Positions 10,556 through 21,299 are shown, counted from the stretch's first letter. The stretch: 64,000 bases of DNA from Incurvaria masculella (GCA_946894095.1 OX335652.1:2999001-3063000); one strand, 5' to 3'. Program-made: numbers and translations. The notes: generated from the sequence alone by a model not told the origin.

Positions 10556-10640
10556 ATGGGTGGTACCATCGCATTAGATAAAATCACGATATTATTTGTT
10601 TTCAGTGTTTTCCACCCAGTTCAATTTATCTAGCGATGCA
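10556..10640 (+). mobile_element. Family B SINE fragment
   Basis: GGTGGTACCATCGCATTAGA and GTGTTTTCCACCCAGTTCAA match the body. It directly follows the LINE fragment at 10440. Confidence 0.5.
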
Positions 10641-11475
10641 ATAAATGGAAAGACGTTTTTTCTTTCGGGAATACTGTTTATTTACTAGATTATATTACAT
10701 ATCTTCTATTATCATTCAAGTCCATTTAAAAAAACACAGTCAGATACAGACTGGCGCCGCGGTGGCAGCATTTTGGTGGACAGGCTGAAACATTATGCGA
10801 GTAGGCTACATGACGAACGGGGTAACGAACAACTCTGGCAACCAAAATACAAACGTGAATAAGCAACTAAGCGAATCGATAGCAATTTACTAAACTTTGA
10901 CTAGAGACCCATGTAGGTTGTGTGAAGTAGGTAGCTAGGTACCTACATAGATATGGCGGCGTTTTGCAGCTTAATCTACTATAACTGGTAGTTGTTACTA
11001 TTTATTAAATCCTTTGGTAGTGGACTGAAACGGTGATATAGGTATAATAACACGCATGCTAGATCATAAATCACTTGTCATCATTAAGCCACGCCCGTAG
11101 ACGCACCTGTCCCAAAACCAGTTTTTGCTGTCATTATGAAACAAATTGCTAGGCGTTGCTATTACCCACGATAGGTACCATACGTTACGAAACAGGCGTC
11201 GGTGTAAACTAGGTACGTAGAGATACTTCTTCCTATTTGTGTCAGAATTCTTATAATACAAATTATGAGAACAGTACTTCCAATTTGTGTGTCCATAGGT
11301 AGGACATACCTAGTATCACTATCACTGTTCATTTTCGGAAACTTTTAAAACATTCTTCGTCTGTCCGTCTGATCGTAAGGTAATAATGACCTTCCAAACC
11401 GCATCTAGGGCGGTCCTCCTATCAATTATAATCTACTTGAGCATCACAGTGGAGGGGTTAAATATTACATAAGCC
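10641..11475. other. No feature recognised
   Basis: Mixed AT-rich intronic sequence without open frames above background or known element ends. Confidence 0.2.
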
Positions 11476-11710
11476 AAAAAAACCGGCAAGGTGCGAGTCG
11501 GACTCGCACACGAAGGGTTCCGTACCATCGTAAAAAATAAAACAAAAAAATCTCGTTTTTTGTATGGGAGGCCCCTTTAAATCTAATTATTTTTTTAATC
11601 TGTTATTATAGCGGCAAAATAAATACACACTCTGTGAAAATTTCAGCTGTCTACCTGTTACGGTTACTGAGATACAGCCCTGTGACAGACGGATAGACGG
11701 ACGGACGGAC
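11476..11710 (+). mobile_element. Family A element, 3' truncated in the microsatellite
   Basis: It starts AAACCGGCAAGGTGCGAGTC and stops at (GACG)n at 11710; the AGCGGAGGCTTAG end is missing. Confidence 0.7.
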
Positions 11711-12147
11711 GCAACTAAATTGTACACAAATAAATCAAACTGTTTACAAATAATTTCCATATTATAAATTAGTAAGTATAACTAAGGTATACAGTATGGT
11801 CAGTCCGAGTTCTCACCTAAATCGGCGTTTAGGGAACTTTGAAGTTACATAAAAACGTCAAACCCCATACACGTTTTACTACTTATTCCGTGGTTTTACT
11901 TCTTCAACCTGTCAAAGTCAAACTCGGACTACCATTTGCATGAAAACGCGAAGTCGACTTAAACGCCAACGTCATCGTAATTACGGCGACTATACGTAAA
12001 CTGACAAAACAAACTTGGACTCGCACTTGCAACTGTTAGTTCGCTTATCGCTCCCTGCGCGCCCTTTTTCAATTCTCCACACATTTAAAAACGCTAGACG
12101 ATCGGTTTGGCCTAAACGTCAATTTAGGTGACAAGTCAGACTAGGGG
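11711..12147. other. No feature recognised
   Basis: Nothing assignable; scattered GGCGTTTAGG/AAACGCC words hint at an old inverted repeat (AAATCGGCGTTTAG at 11819, TTTGGCCTAAACGTC at 12106). Confidence 0.2.
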
Positions 12148-12212
12148 CTCTGGTAGAGAATGCCATTGGGTATAAAGTGTTCCTTTTTGCCATTAGTTGG
12201 TTTAAAACAAGA
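12148..12212 (+). repeat. LINE 3'-end fragment
   Basis: CTCTGGTAGAGAATGCCATT and the following CCTTTTTGCC, ending in AAAATAAAT, match the 3' UTR end of the truncated LINE at 2930-3000. Only the terminal 65 bases are present. Confidence 0.5.
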
Positions 12213-12231
12213 AAATAAATTATATTTTCTT

Positions 12232-12366
12232 TTTCAGTTCATTGTAGCCGTGCTCATAAAGGGAAAGTCCAGTCATGGCGCCTAATTCCTTTGGGAATGT
12301 GGTGTATAGGGCTAATATCATGACGTTAGTTATGTGGTACCTATTAGCGTCCCGTCGCAAAAAGCT
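12232..12366 (+). mobile_element. Family B SINE 3' half
   Basis: AGTTCATTGTAGCCGTGCTC, AAAGGGAAAGTCCAGTCATG and GGGCTAATATCATGACG are the distal body, ending in an A-rich stretch. Confidence 0.6.
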
Positions 12367-12559
12367 AAAAAAGGGAACCTTATGGGGTCTGGCTCTGATG
12401 TCTGTCGGTCTCACGCAATTTGTCCGAATGAATTGTTGATTCAAAATCTATATATACGTAGTTTTGCACCAAGTAATTAGTTTTGCTCGTAACGTAATAA
12501 GCTAGATTTCTGAAGCCAGTAATGACGGTACCTTGAAAGGCTAATCATATTTACTGTCA

Positions 12560-12720
12560 TGATATATTAACCCAACACACCGCATTGAAACGATTGGCAG
12601 TGCCAGGATCTTCCTTTAATTAAAACACGGACAATTTTCATTGCCGTTTCGACCGTCGATCTCATTCAATGCGATGGTACCACCTAGAAAGTCAGGCGGG
12701 GATCTACAATTTTACTTGAA
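12560..12720 (-). mobile_element. Family B SINE fragment, reverse
   Basis: TTCATTGCCGTTTCGACCGT and AATGCGATGGTACCACCTAG are reverse-body landmarks. No head. Confidence 0.5.
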
Positions 12721-12899
12721 ATGCGAACTAAGCATGCAATTACAGGTCCCACCAGCAAACTAGAACTAGGAGGGTATCTTTGAGGTAGACTCTTGCCTGG
12801 ATTTGTTTCATCCCACCTTCCATTGTTACGATGATGTATGCATACATATTACATTTAGATACATACGAATTATCTATGTCAACAATACAATTCCGCCAG

Positions 12900-13237
12900 G
12901 GAAATGTGCTTACCGAACGCTTCGCCCTAGATTGCAAGAAGCCTTATGAACCTGACGGTATTCCAACGTTGGTGTTGAAGATGTTGTCCAGAACTAGCGC
13001 CGGTCCTAACGTGACTTTACCTACTATCGTATTCCACTGGATGTGTGTTGTTTCTTGGAAAATGGGCCAACGTTCGGCCCATGATCAAAAACCGCCATCA
13101 TTTAGACCCGGTCGACTACCGGCCCATAGCCAATGTTTTTTTTCGATGCAAAGTGATAGAGCTCATCATCAACTTTCAGTTATTCAGCAATGACCTCCTC
13201 GGCGAACACCCATATGACCTTCGTCCGAATCTATCTG
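12900..13237 (+). pseudogene. Decayed LINE RT fragment (jockey-like)
   Basis: Two shifted frames read pieces of the N-terminal RT region: KPYEPDGIPTLVLKM, then after a shift FLGKWANVRPMIKNRHH, DPVDYRPIANVFFRCKVIE and LIINFQL. These match the jockey-type series that runs from PDGIP through the KKG/YRPIA block. At least one frameshift and an internal stop are present. The fragment ends where the family E MITE begins at 13238. Confidence 0.65.
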
Positions 13238-13473
13238 TTAAGAGGATAATGAGGTGATCGAGTTGCATACAATGGCTCGTGCCTGATTCCTCACTCAGAT
13301 TAAGAAATATGTTTCTGATATTTTGCACATTACCTAAATCAACTGAGAGCTACGTCTGGTACGTCTTGCTTTTTTTGATCACTTAACTTATAATTCTTAC
13401 TCAAATTAATTTCTTAATTTGACTGACGAAACTGGCACGTTTATGAAACTCGATCACCTTATTATCCTCTTAA
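13238..13473. mobile_element. Family E MITE, complete, TTAA-flanked
   Basis: This 236-bp element has termini TTAAGAGGATAATGAGGTGA and ATCACCTTATTATCCTCTTAA-type inverted repeats of about 25 bases, each ending in TTAA. It has no ORF. TTAA at both ends fits piggyBac-like target choice. Partial copies are at 8037 and 42715. Confidence 0.65.
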
Positions 13474-13499
13474 CGCGAGAAAGGCACAGGTTCGTGTAT

Positions 13500-13581
13500 T
13501 TAGTCCGAAGTGGACCCCGTTAACTGCAGCTCCGACATTCCAAGGATACTGTGCTGCGTTTTGACAACGACATTGGGGCTC
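13500..13581 (+). pseudogene. Possible LINE fragment, left half, split by family D
   Basis: The sequence up to GGGGCTC is interrupted by the nested family D element and seems to resume at 13920 (GGTTCGACCTGATG). The translation is poor. It is treated as a broken retroelement piece mainly because a LINE-like 3' UTR follows at 13990-14333. Confidence 0.3.
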
Positions 13582-13584
13582 TTA

Positions 13585-13916
13585 GGTTGAGATAAATAGT
13601 CGTAACAGAAACTAAGACTAACTAAAAGTAGTACTTTGTGACGTCATTTCGACACATGGACGAAATCTCAAAGTAATGCAAAGTGGCGTCACAAAGTACT
13701 ACTTTTCGTTAGTCTAAGGCTGAGATAAATAGTCGTAACAGAAACTAAGACTAACGAAAAGTAGTACTTTGTGACGTCACTTTGACACATTTTGTATGGA
13801 CGAAATCTCAAAGTGATGCAAATTGACGTCACAAAGTACTACTTTCCGTTAGTCTTAGTTTTTGTTACGACTATTTATCTCAGCCTTAGTTTCCGTTACG
13901 ACTATTTATCTCAGCC
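13585..13916. mobile_element. Family D palindromic MITE, outer copy
   Basis: The outer copy is flanked by TTA at 13582-13584 and 13917-13919. It begins GGTTGAGATAAATAGTCG and ends GACTATTTATCTCAGCC. It holds an inner copy at 13718-13885. Confidence 0.7.
13718..13885. mobile_element. Family D inner copy nested in 13585-13916
   Basis: A complete 168-bp GGCTGAG ... CTCAGCC unit, flanked by TAA (13715-13717) and TTA (13886-13888), splits the right arm of the outer copy at GTTAGTC/GTTTCCGTTACG. One base of the presumed TTA duplication differs. Confidence 0.65.
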
Positions 13917-13919
13917 TTA

Positions 13920-14333
13920 GGTTCGACCTGATGCATCTCAAACTTAAAGTCAAGGAGTTTTACTTAAATTAAATGTAAAGATGATAAAATGTTCTCACTG
14001 TATATATATATTTAATTTTATTATCCTTCTAATAGTATTGATTTTAGAATCAATGGTAATAGGTATTATAGGTTTTTTTTTATCCTGGTTTTTAGATATA
14101 ATATGTATTAGTGTATTGTATCATATATATTAGTATATTCAATTATATGTATAAATATGTATATGTTATATATATGGAGTAAAATTTTTTATTTGCTTTT
14201 CAAATTCTGTTGTGTCACCTACCTACAGATAAGTCCGCCTTTGTGCAGTATTGTTGTTTTGCTGTATGTTTTCTCTGTAATTGTATTTTTGTTTATGCAC
14301 AATAAAGAATTTATTCATTCATTCATTCATGAC
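13920..14333 (+). repeat. LINE-like 3' UTR with AATAAA and (ATTC)n tail
   Basis: This very AT-rich sequence ends in GCACAATAAAG at about 14298 and an (ATTC)n simple-repeat tail at 14314-14333. That is the usual terminus of a CR1/jockey-like LINE. No ORF is left. Bases 14334-14600 downstream show nothing recognisable. Confidence 0.45.
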
Positions 14334-14603
14334 CTGAACTGCGGACGTCATATCGAGGATAAAGTTAAGCTTGCCCCAAAAAAGATCGGATTCCTCAATA
14401 TTTCTGTTGACCCCTCCGAAGGAATTTTGGTCTCATACTGTGTCATATCGTCCGTGCTACAGAGATTCCTATTCGGAATTTTACGCGCAGCAGGCAAGGT
14501 ATGCAGTATGCACCGCACCCATGCACTGTCCGCGTTCTTCCTATAAGAACCAACCGATCGCGTGTATCCTTTGTCTAAACGGTCAGTAAAATGTAGAATG
14601 CAA

Positions 14604-14790
14604 TACCTCAGGTAGTTCGCCCAAAATACCAACGTGCTATCCTTTAAACGTTATGTGAAGAAGCTCTTGGCGGGCCAGGCATGGTCTTTGCAGCCCCAAG
14701 AGTTTGAAATCCCATGGGCGTCGTCAGGCGCCTCCGAGTTGATGGCCTGGCGTAGTACGGGAGTACAAGACGGCACCGCAATAGATAGTG
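14604..14790 (+). pseudogene. LINE ORF2 C-terminal fragment
   Basis: The translation includes VLSFKRYVKKLLAGQAWSLQ and a conserved end with PWASSGASE. The nucleotide motif CCCATGGGCGTCGTC is shared with 34534-34555 and, as CCCATGGGTGTCGTC, with 10493. These three pieces come from one decayed LINE lineage. Confidence 0.5.
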
Positions 14791-14889
14791 AGTGAAACGA
14801 GTCTTGTTTTCTTCCTGCCTTGAATTTACCGAAATGTACCGGAACAGGAAGTGAATATTGTGGCACATTGTGCGGTCGGTGCGGTCGTG

Positions 14890-15140
14890 CCGTGTTACAT
14901 GGTGGCGAATTCCCCATGGATCCGGGATAGCGCGCGGCGGGCGAGCGAAGAGCGAGACGGCGACAGCCACATGCTCGCAGGTCGCCGACCCCGCGCCGAG
15001 CCACGCGCGCGCTCTCTCTCGCGCGCCCCCCCTCCTCCCGCCTCGCCACCGCACCCCCTCCCCGCCGCGCGAGACACGAAAAACTTCGCAGAATCCATTG
15101 TCCGAGTGAATTGGCGAAATCGCCAACTTGCTGAATGAAG
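14890..15140. other. GC/CpG-rich island
   Basis: A sharp CpG-rich block, for example GCGCGCGGCGGGCGAGCG at 14930 and TCTCTCGCGCGCCCCCC at 15013, lies in AT-rich DNA. Long frames on both strands across it reflect base composition and show no family. It could be a regulatory island or a degraded promoter. Confidence 0.3.
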
Positions 15141-15364
15141 CTCCGAGTTTCGCCTCGGTCGCGGAGTCTCAAAGATTCGATTCGATTTGGTAAATCGATA
15201 CAATCTGCCGGTGCGTTGTGAGCTTGGCTGGAACGGAAACTGCCTTTGTGCACCGCCATGTGACCTAATTTACATTTACTTGCCTAAAACTTTAACAGAG
15301 CATGAATATATGCGCCAGAAATCCAACTAGAAAGAAAACCTTTTATTTTTTTTTCATTTGAAAC

Positions 15365-15638
15365 AAAAACCGACGAAGAGCGATTCGGGCTCGCACACGA
15401 AGGGTTCCTCACCATCGTACAAGATCTAAGACAACATTCTCAATTTTAATTTCTTAATGTAATTTAATTTCTATGCTGTAATAGCGTAATAGAGGCAATA
15501 GAATACCTACATACTCTGTAAACACAGCTGTCTACTTATTATGGGTCATGAGATAAATTCGTCCGACGGACGGACGGACGGACACCGGAGGCTTAGTAAT
15601 AGGGTCCCGTTGGCACCCTTTGTGTACGGAACCCTAAA
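15365..15638 (+). mobile_element. Family A element, diverged
   Basis: The start is altered (AAAACCGACGAAGAGCG), and the end GTACGGAACCCTAAAA is at 15623-15638. The (GACG)n array has four units. Confidence 0.7.
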
Positions 15639-15804
15639 ACCTTAAAAACCAAAAGGTGCACATCCTTATGCAAATTGTCCAATACTCGACACGCAGCAGA
15701 TGCAAACTAGGTACTTACTATTGTTGATGCTAGCACAAAACGTGAGAACATTAAGCAAGTATCTAGTGTGTGGGTTCCGGCACGTACAAAATTATGCAAT
15801 AGGG

Positions 15805-15950
15805 CTCAGTAAATTGTCCGTGTTTTCCATCCAGTTCAATATAGCCGTGCAGGCTCTGGCATGCCACCTGGTTTTTATGTGATGTGTTGGGCTAATCTGT
15901 AGTAAAAAAATGGGAAGGTGTTAACCATCCAAGTCGTTACAAAAAAAAGT
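15805..15950 (+). mobile_element. Family B SINE 3' half
   Basis: TCCGTGTTTTCCATCCAGTT, then ATAGCCGTGCAGGCTCTGGC and TGTGTTGGGCTAATCTGTAG follow the body. It ends in an A-rich run. Confidence 0.55.
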
Positions 15951-16114
15951 AACTTGAACGTGTTATGTCAACGAATAATAAAAGTAGAATGTAGGTTGCC
16001 TACGTAACTTCTCGGCCCATTCGGTTCAGGGCCGCAGGCGGCAAAAGGGAAAGTCATGTTACCCTAGTACTAGTACCTACTTGTTCCACAACTTGGGTAC
16101 ACTTGGACCTAGAG

Positions 16115-16667
16115 TTGAGGTGGCCCATCCCGCTCAACTCCCCATACAAACGGAGAAAGAAGATCACGCACATATTACTTGTCAGAGATCCCAAATTTTG
16201 TGCAAAATAGCTTTGTTTGATCGAACTAGGTGTCTGATGACCGTTAGCATTGTAAAATTGTGTTTGGTTTCTAAGTTATATAAGGTCCGAAACTTCGGAT
16301 TTTTCGCGCGTTTTATACAATAACTTTGGAGGTAGATTACGCAATGATAAAGTAAGAATATCTTAAAAAGATTAGTCATCAGACATAGCTTATTTAATGA
16401 AGATTTACAATCTATTTGGTTTTTGTTAGATATTTGACTACAGCGGTCGTGGTTTACTTTTAGCTATAAGTCGTTTTGTAATTAAAATTTTCGTAAATCT
16501 TACCAAATCATACACTTTACACATTGTCTTTTTTGTGGACATGTTGCATCTTCCTCATGACGGAGCCTGTCTTTTTCTTTTAAAACAGAGAAGGTCCCAG
16601 AGCGCAACAGCACGGTTTTGTACCGTGCCCGCGATTGAGTTGGTCCCGCCGGGTTGGGCCACCTTAA
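16115..16667 (+). mobile_element. Family C MITE, complete
   Basis: Family C is about 550 bp with terminal repeats TTAAGGTGGCCCAACCCG and CGGGTTGGGCCACCTTAA, each ending in TTAA. Internal landmarks are CAAATTTTGCTCAAAATAGC, TTTTTCGCGCGTTTTATAC, GACATGTTGCATCTTCC and GAGCGCAACAGCACGGTTTT. It has no ORF. Here the left TTAA has become TTGA. The TTAA target suggests piggyBac-like mobilisation, although the termini lack the usual CCYT start. Confidence 0.7.
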
Positions 16668-17008
16668 GATTTGTAGATTGTTACTAATGCATAAGTAGCT
16701 AAAAACAAATTTCTAAACCAAAGCTGTATATTGATTGGTGCCTATCGTTGTCACTACCGGAACCAAGGACTATGAATGTCTATGAATTAGTCATATTGGC
16801 ATTGAAAACAAGTTAATGCAACGTTATACAGACGTACGGATGGCCGTGCGGCAGAGAAATGACTTTGAGAAATAATTCGCTCTCAAAAATCATCCATGAC
16901 CATTGTTGACCTGCTCTCAAACCATTATACTCTTCATTTTCTGTAGGTGGTAGCATTTAAAGGGATATGTAACTATGTGATCAGCTGACTGTAGTAGTTT
17001 ATGACAAA

Positions 17009-17525
17009 ACTCATTCGCGGGCACTGTACAAAACCGTGCTGTTGCACTCTGGAACCTTCTCTGTTTCAAAGAAAAAGACAGGCTCCGTGATGAGGAAGAT
17101 GCAACATGTCCACAAAAAAGATAATGTGCATAGTGTATGATTTGGTAAGATTTACGAAAAATTTGATTTCAAAACGACTTATAGCTAAAAGTAAACCACG
17201 ACCGCTGTAGTCAAAAATCTAACAAAAACCAAATAGATTATAAATCTTGATTAAATAAGCTATGTCTGAATCTTTTTAAGATTTTCTTACTTTATCATTG
17301 CGTAATAAACCACCAAAGTTATTGTATAAAACGCGCGAAAAATTCGAACTTTCGGACCTTATAACTTAGAAACCAAACACAATTTTACAATGCCAACGGT
17401 CATCAGACATCTAGTTCGATCAATTAAAGCTCTTTTGAGCAAAATTTGGGATCTCTGACAAGAAATATGGGCGTGATCTTCTTTCCCCGTTTGTATGGGG
17501 AGATGAGCGGGTTGGGCCACCTTAA
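17009..17525 (-). mobile_element. Family C MITE, reverse, one end truncated
   Basis: It is inverted relative to the 16115 copy and only 341 bases away. The 5' terminus (first 26 bases) is missing, and the other end is intact (GCGGGTTGGGCCACCTTAA at 17507-17525). Together the pair make a roughly 500-bp-arm inverted repeat. Confidence 0.7.
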
Positions 17526-17984
17526 AACCTAATGTGCAAGTGTTTCACAGTGTTGTGTTGCCACTGGAGCAGTGCATCGCTTACGGTGACGCGTGGCTCG
17601 GGTTATCTCTTTCCCTTAAATATGGTCGAGAGAGGTAATGGCTGTGCCCGGCGTGATGTTCGTGAACGGGTTCTGTTTGTGGGGACTGGCCTGCTCCAAT
17701 TGGCAACATATTAGTTGGTGGGGATAGTCTTTGCAAATAAAATTATATTTGTCATGAACTGTTGCATACTGCATGGATTGTAAATTTTGTGTATTCATGT
17801 TAATTTAGTGTTTAACCTATGTTTTTGTTAAAATAATTGACGAACACTTTTGTAAATTTAGACTAAGTGGACGATGAAAAAAAAAACAGCGGAGTTTCTT
17901 TCCAGTTCTTCTTCGCTGTGTTTTGTTTTGCTGAACTGGCCAATGTTAAAATATTTCATTTAATTTTTTTATTTAAACTTTTTG
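17526..17984. other. No feature recognised
   Basis: A short frame at 17532-17714 has no family match. Nothing else is assignable. Confidence 0.2.
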
Positions 17985-18180
17985 GTAGTCAAACTACACC
18001 AAGTTACGTCACAAAGATCCGCGGATTCGATCAACCCAGTAAAGAAGAACCCGCAAAGAAACTTCACGGGTTTACATAACATATTTTTCCGTCCACAATT
18101 ATGAAAAACATACTTAGATCTAAATGCTACTGCCAAACAATTCCTTGGCAGAACAGTTGTAAGGCAAAGAACAAAGAACA
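17985..18180 (+). repeat. Repeat K
   Basis: ATCCGCGGATTCGATCAACC, AAAGAAGAACCCGC, then CTGCCAAACAATTCC and AAGGCAAAGAACAAAGAAC recur in reverse at 32945-33165. Unclassified and non-coding. Confidence 0.5.
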
Positions 18181-18394
18181 ATAGAAACAGCAACCCTAAG
18201 TTTAAGCTACTTACAACTAATAAAGTTACTAATTAAATTATATAAATTAATATAATTTATAGCATTACAAGTATACTCTGGTGTAAAAGCCGTCGTCAAC
18301 TTAACCTATGACAAATCCGAGTGCAGTGTACTGTCTATGGATGATGAATAAACAATACAATACATGGATCGGGTTGAACATAAAACTGTAGGTT

Positions 18395-18585
18395 TAATGT
18401 AGCCCCGGCTGGTACCATAGAATTATATGAAAGATGATCAAAGCGGCAATATAAATTGTCCGTATTTTACATCCAGTTCAATACCTAGTCGTGCAATATA
18501 AGGTTCTGGCATGGCTCCCATGTGATGTGTTAGGCTATTATTTTTGTGACAGTAGTGGTATTAGCCACCCAAGTCCAAGTAAAAA
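18395..18585 (+). mobile_element. Family B SINE body
   Basis: GGCTGGTACCATAGAATTAT, GATCAAAGCGGCAATATAAA, AAGGTTCTGGCATGGCTCCC and GTGGTATTAGCCACCCAAGT follow the body in order to an A-rich end. Confidence 0.6.
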
Positions 18586-18810
18586 AAACAGATGTTAGTG
18601 GATTCCGCAGGTCAAATACATATATCAACGTTTACTTGCATTCTGGTTGATGAGAAAGTTTTCAAATAGTGGTCATCATTTTCCAAAGGTTATTTTCAAA
18701 ATGACGACGATCGTAATGATTGAGGTTCGAAATGCAGAGCTATGGGCAATGTGTCAAACAATCGCGATGTGTCGTGTCCTTTTTTATCACCTCCATGGTC
18801 TCTATGAGGG

Positions 18811-18832
18811 TGTGTGTGTGTGTGTGTGTGTG
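18811..18832. repeat. (TG)11 microsatellite
   Basis: Eleven uninterrupted TG units. Confidence 0.9.
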
Positions 18833-19077
18833 CACGATTCGGCTGTTGCATAATAAAGGAAGTCTTCGTTGTGGTTATGCTTTCCTCTTCCTGCAATTAA
18901 CATTGCTATTCGTCCACGCTAGTCGAATTGTTCACTTTGTTTAGCGGAGGGGAACCGACTAGTCATAAAGCAGAGCAAGCCATAGAAATAGGAGGTACTG
19001 CGCGCGCATGCTAGGTCTATGGGGCAAGCAGAATTACTACGCCGCCTCCCCGCGCGCCGGCAGGTTGAAAATCAGCC

Positions 19078-19347
19078 GTGAATATACAGGGTTTTGCCAA
19101 GGCCAGGGGGACCATTCAGATAAGAGTGATTTCGAGTTCGGGAGTGAGTAAACTTGCAACGTATTTACCGGACAAACCAGATTTTTACCTAACTGTAATG
19201 ATGTTCAAGAATGTGAAAACATTAACTATTTCAAAAAGTGAGTTGATATTTAGTGACGAATTCGAACTCACTCATACCCTGAATGGACCCCCAGTTCAGA
19301 ACATTTGGGAAGTTACTATTTGGATTAAAATAAACAACAAAGTTTAA
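19078..19347 (+). other. Unrecognised 89-codon open frame
   Basis: The frame reads FAKARGTIQIRVISSSGVSK, DFYLTVMMFKNVKTLTIS and ELTHTLNGPPVQNIWEVTIW, with normal protein composition and hydrophobic periodicity. It starts at a GTG in the table used, with no convincing ATG or splice acceptor. No family was recognised. It could be a decayed element ORF or chance. Confidence 0.2.
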
Positions 19348-19409
19348 TAACTTTTTTCTGTAAAAGTTAGAATTTTCATAGATACAAAGTTATTCTTTGT
19401 ATGTAAGTG

Positions 19410-19495
19410 GACATGGATGGCTAATATCACACCTACTGTCCATGACCCGTGGTCATGACATTAGCCTGACACGCCACGTGGGATCTGGATTGTAT
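19410..19495 (-). mobile_element. Family B SINE terminal fragment, reverse
   Basis: GGATGGCTAATATCACACCT and TGACATTAGCCTGACACGCC are the reverse of the 3' end. The same block recurs at 31556-31660. Confidence 0.45.
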
Positions 19496-19689
19496 TTGGT
19501 ATCAAAACAGATATAAAAATTTAATATTTAACAGGATATAAAAAATACAGGTAACAGGTAAGGATAAATCACAACAAAAATAAAATGAAAAAAAGAAAAA
19601 TAAACAGGATTTTTTGAGTACCTATTCACTTAACTTGTAGGAACTTATAGGAAGGCAACACGAGTAAACTAAACTAAAAGCCAAATTTG

Positions 19690-19997
19690 AAAACAAACAA
19701 GTGCTAGTCGGACTCGCACACGAAGGGTTCCGTACCATCGTACAAGATTTGAAAATCACGTTTATTGTATGTACTTGTCCATGTCCTTTAATTTTTATTA
19801 TTTTAAAATTTTACCTATTGTTGTTATAGCGGCAAAATAAATACATACTCTGTAAAAAATTCAGCTGCCTCACTATTACGGTTCATGAGATACAGCCCTG
19901 TGACAGACGGGCGGACGGACCGATGGAAAGACGGACAGACATTGGAGGCTTAGTAATACGGTTCCGTTGGCATCCTTTGGGTACGGATCCCTGAAAA
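19690..19997 (+). mobile_element. Family A element
   Basis: From AAAACAAACAAGTGCTAGTC to GGGTACGGATCCCTGAAAA, with an irregular GACG region (GGACCGATGGAAAGACGG). Confidence 0.7.
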
Positions 19998-20320
19998 TCC
20001 ATGGGCGGGCGAGTGACACCTCAAATACTTAGCCAAATCGGCATTCGAACAGATTTAGTGATAGGCATACGTACCTCGTAACAAGCTACTGTTCCGCGTT
20101 TTCGACTAAATCAGACAACACACATACGTACAGTAATTTCATTTAGTGCGTAAATAAACCTCTTGAAGTGCACGTGGCCGGCCCTGGACTATAAAACGCT
20201 ACGACGCGACCTACATCCAGAATGCAAATTATGCAGCGGAAAGTTTCCACTGATATTACGAACAAAAGCGACGCCGAGAGATTAACCAGTCTTATATTTT
20301 CTGATAATAACCTCAGTCAG

Positions 20321-20640
20321 TCAGCGTGTTTGCGTCCACTGCTGGACATACGCTTCTCCAATTTTTCTACAGTCCTCCGGGCCCTCAGCGGTACGAAGGA
20401 AACCACTGCTTCCCGCCGACGCACTTGAAGTCATCGTCCCACCTGACGGGTGGTCTTCCAACATTCCGTATTCCTGTCCACGGCCGCCAGTGTAGGACAC
20501 GGTTACTCCAACGGTCGTCGTCTCTTCGGCTGACGTGACCAGCCCACTGCCACTTGAACTTAGCCACCCGGTGTCCAATATCGACTACTCTGGTACGTCG
20601 GCGGATTGCCTCATTACGCACCATATCCCGAAACCTCTAA
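20321..20640 (-). pseudogene. RTE-type LINE ORF C-terminal remnant
   Basis: The minus strand encodes RRTRVVDIGHRVAKFKWQWA, GHVSRRDDDRWSNRVLHWRP and VGRPPVRWDDDFKCV. This K-W-x-WAGH, R-W-x-x-x-L-x-WRP, GRPPxRW-D series is the hallmark C-terminus of arthropod RTE retrotransposons. Frames shift near the end. The 20645-20672 run of TGATAA-type repeats could be the opposite flank or a tail remnant. Confidence 0.65.
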
Positions 20641-20725
20641 CCTCATAATCTGATAATCTGATAATGATGATGTATAAACTCTACTGTGCTAAATCAGCGC
20701 CGACGCACTGCATTCCCGGTCGTTC

Positions 20726-21056
20726 TTTTTTAGGGTTCCGTACCCAAAGGGTGAAAACGGAACCCTATTACTAAGCCTCCGCTGTCCGTCCGTCCGTCCG
20801 TCCGTCCGTCCGTCCGTCCGTCCGTCCGTCCGTCCGTCTGTCCGTCTGTCACAGGGCTGTATCTCAGTAACCGTAACAGATAGACAGCTGAAATTTTCAC
20901 AGAGTGTGTATTTTTTTTGCCGCTATAACAACAAATAGGTAAGATTAAAAAATAATTAAAATTAAACGGGGGCCCCCATACAAAAAACCAGATTTTTTTT
21001 GGTACGATGGTACGGAACCCTTCGTGTGCGAGTCCGACTTGCACTTGGCTTTTTTT
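20726..21056 (-). mobile_element. Family A element with long CCGT array
   Basis: This is a near full-length reverse copy. Its microsatellite is expanded to about 14 CCGT units (20785-20843). Confidence 0.75.
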
Positions 21057-21164
21057 AGGTATTTTTCAGGTTAGCTTAAGTTCCTCAAAAGGACATAACG
21101 GAAACCTTATATGTTCCCTTCGTTGTCCCTTTGTCTGTATGTGTAATCCACAAGATCGGCATTA

Positions 21165-21299
21165 CGATTACGAAGCGCGGCATGAAGTGTAGGTCCAGCA
21201 CTTACCCCAAATTGACGGCAAACTGAGGGCTTTCGAGTACAAAATATGTCAGTTTGGGGTACTAAGCGCACCTACACCGCATTTCACGCTTCGTAATCG
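21165..21299. repeat. Imperfect inverted repeat (MITE-like)
   Basis: Arms of about 51 bases, ACGATTACGAAGCG ... AGTGTAGGTC ... TTACCCCAAATTGAC and the reverse complement ending GCTTCGTAATCG, face each other across a 32-base spacer. Non-coding. Confidence 0.5.

Noticed and set aside
14651..15259. 202-codon minus-strand frame across the GC island
   Set aside because: Arginine/glycine/alanine-rich translation produced by composition, overlaps a LINE fragment at one end, competing long frames on the other strand, no family or splice support.
20785..20843. Independent CCGT microsatellite locus
   Set aside because: It is the internal array of a family A element.
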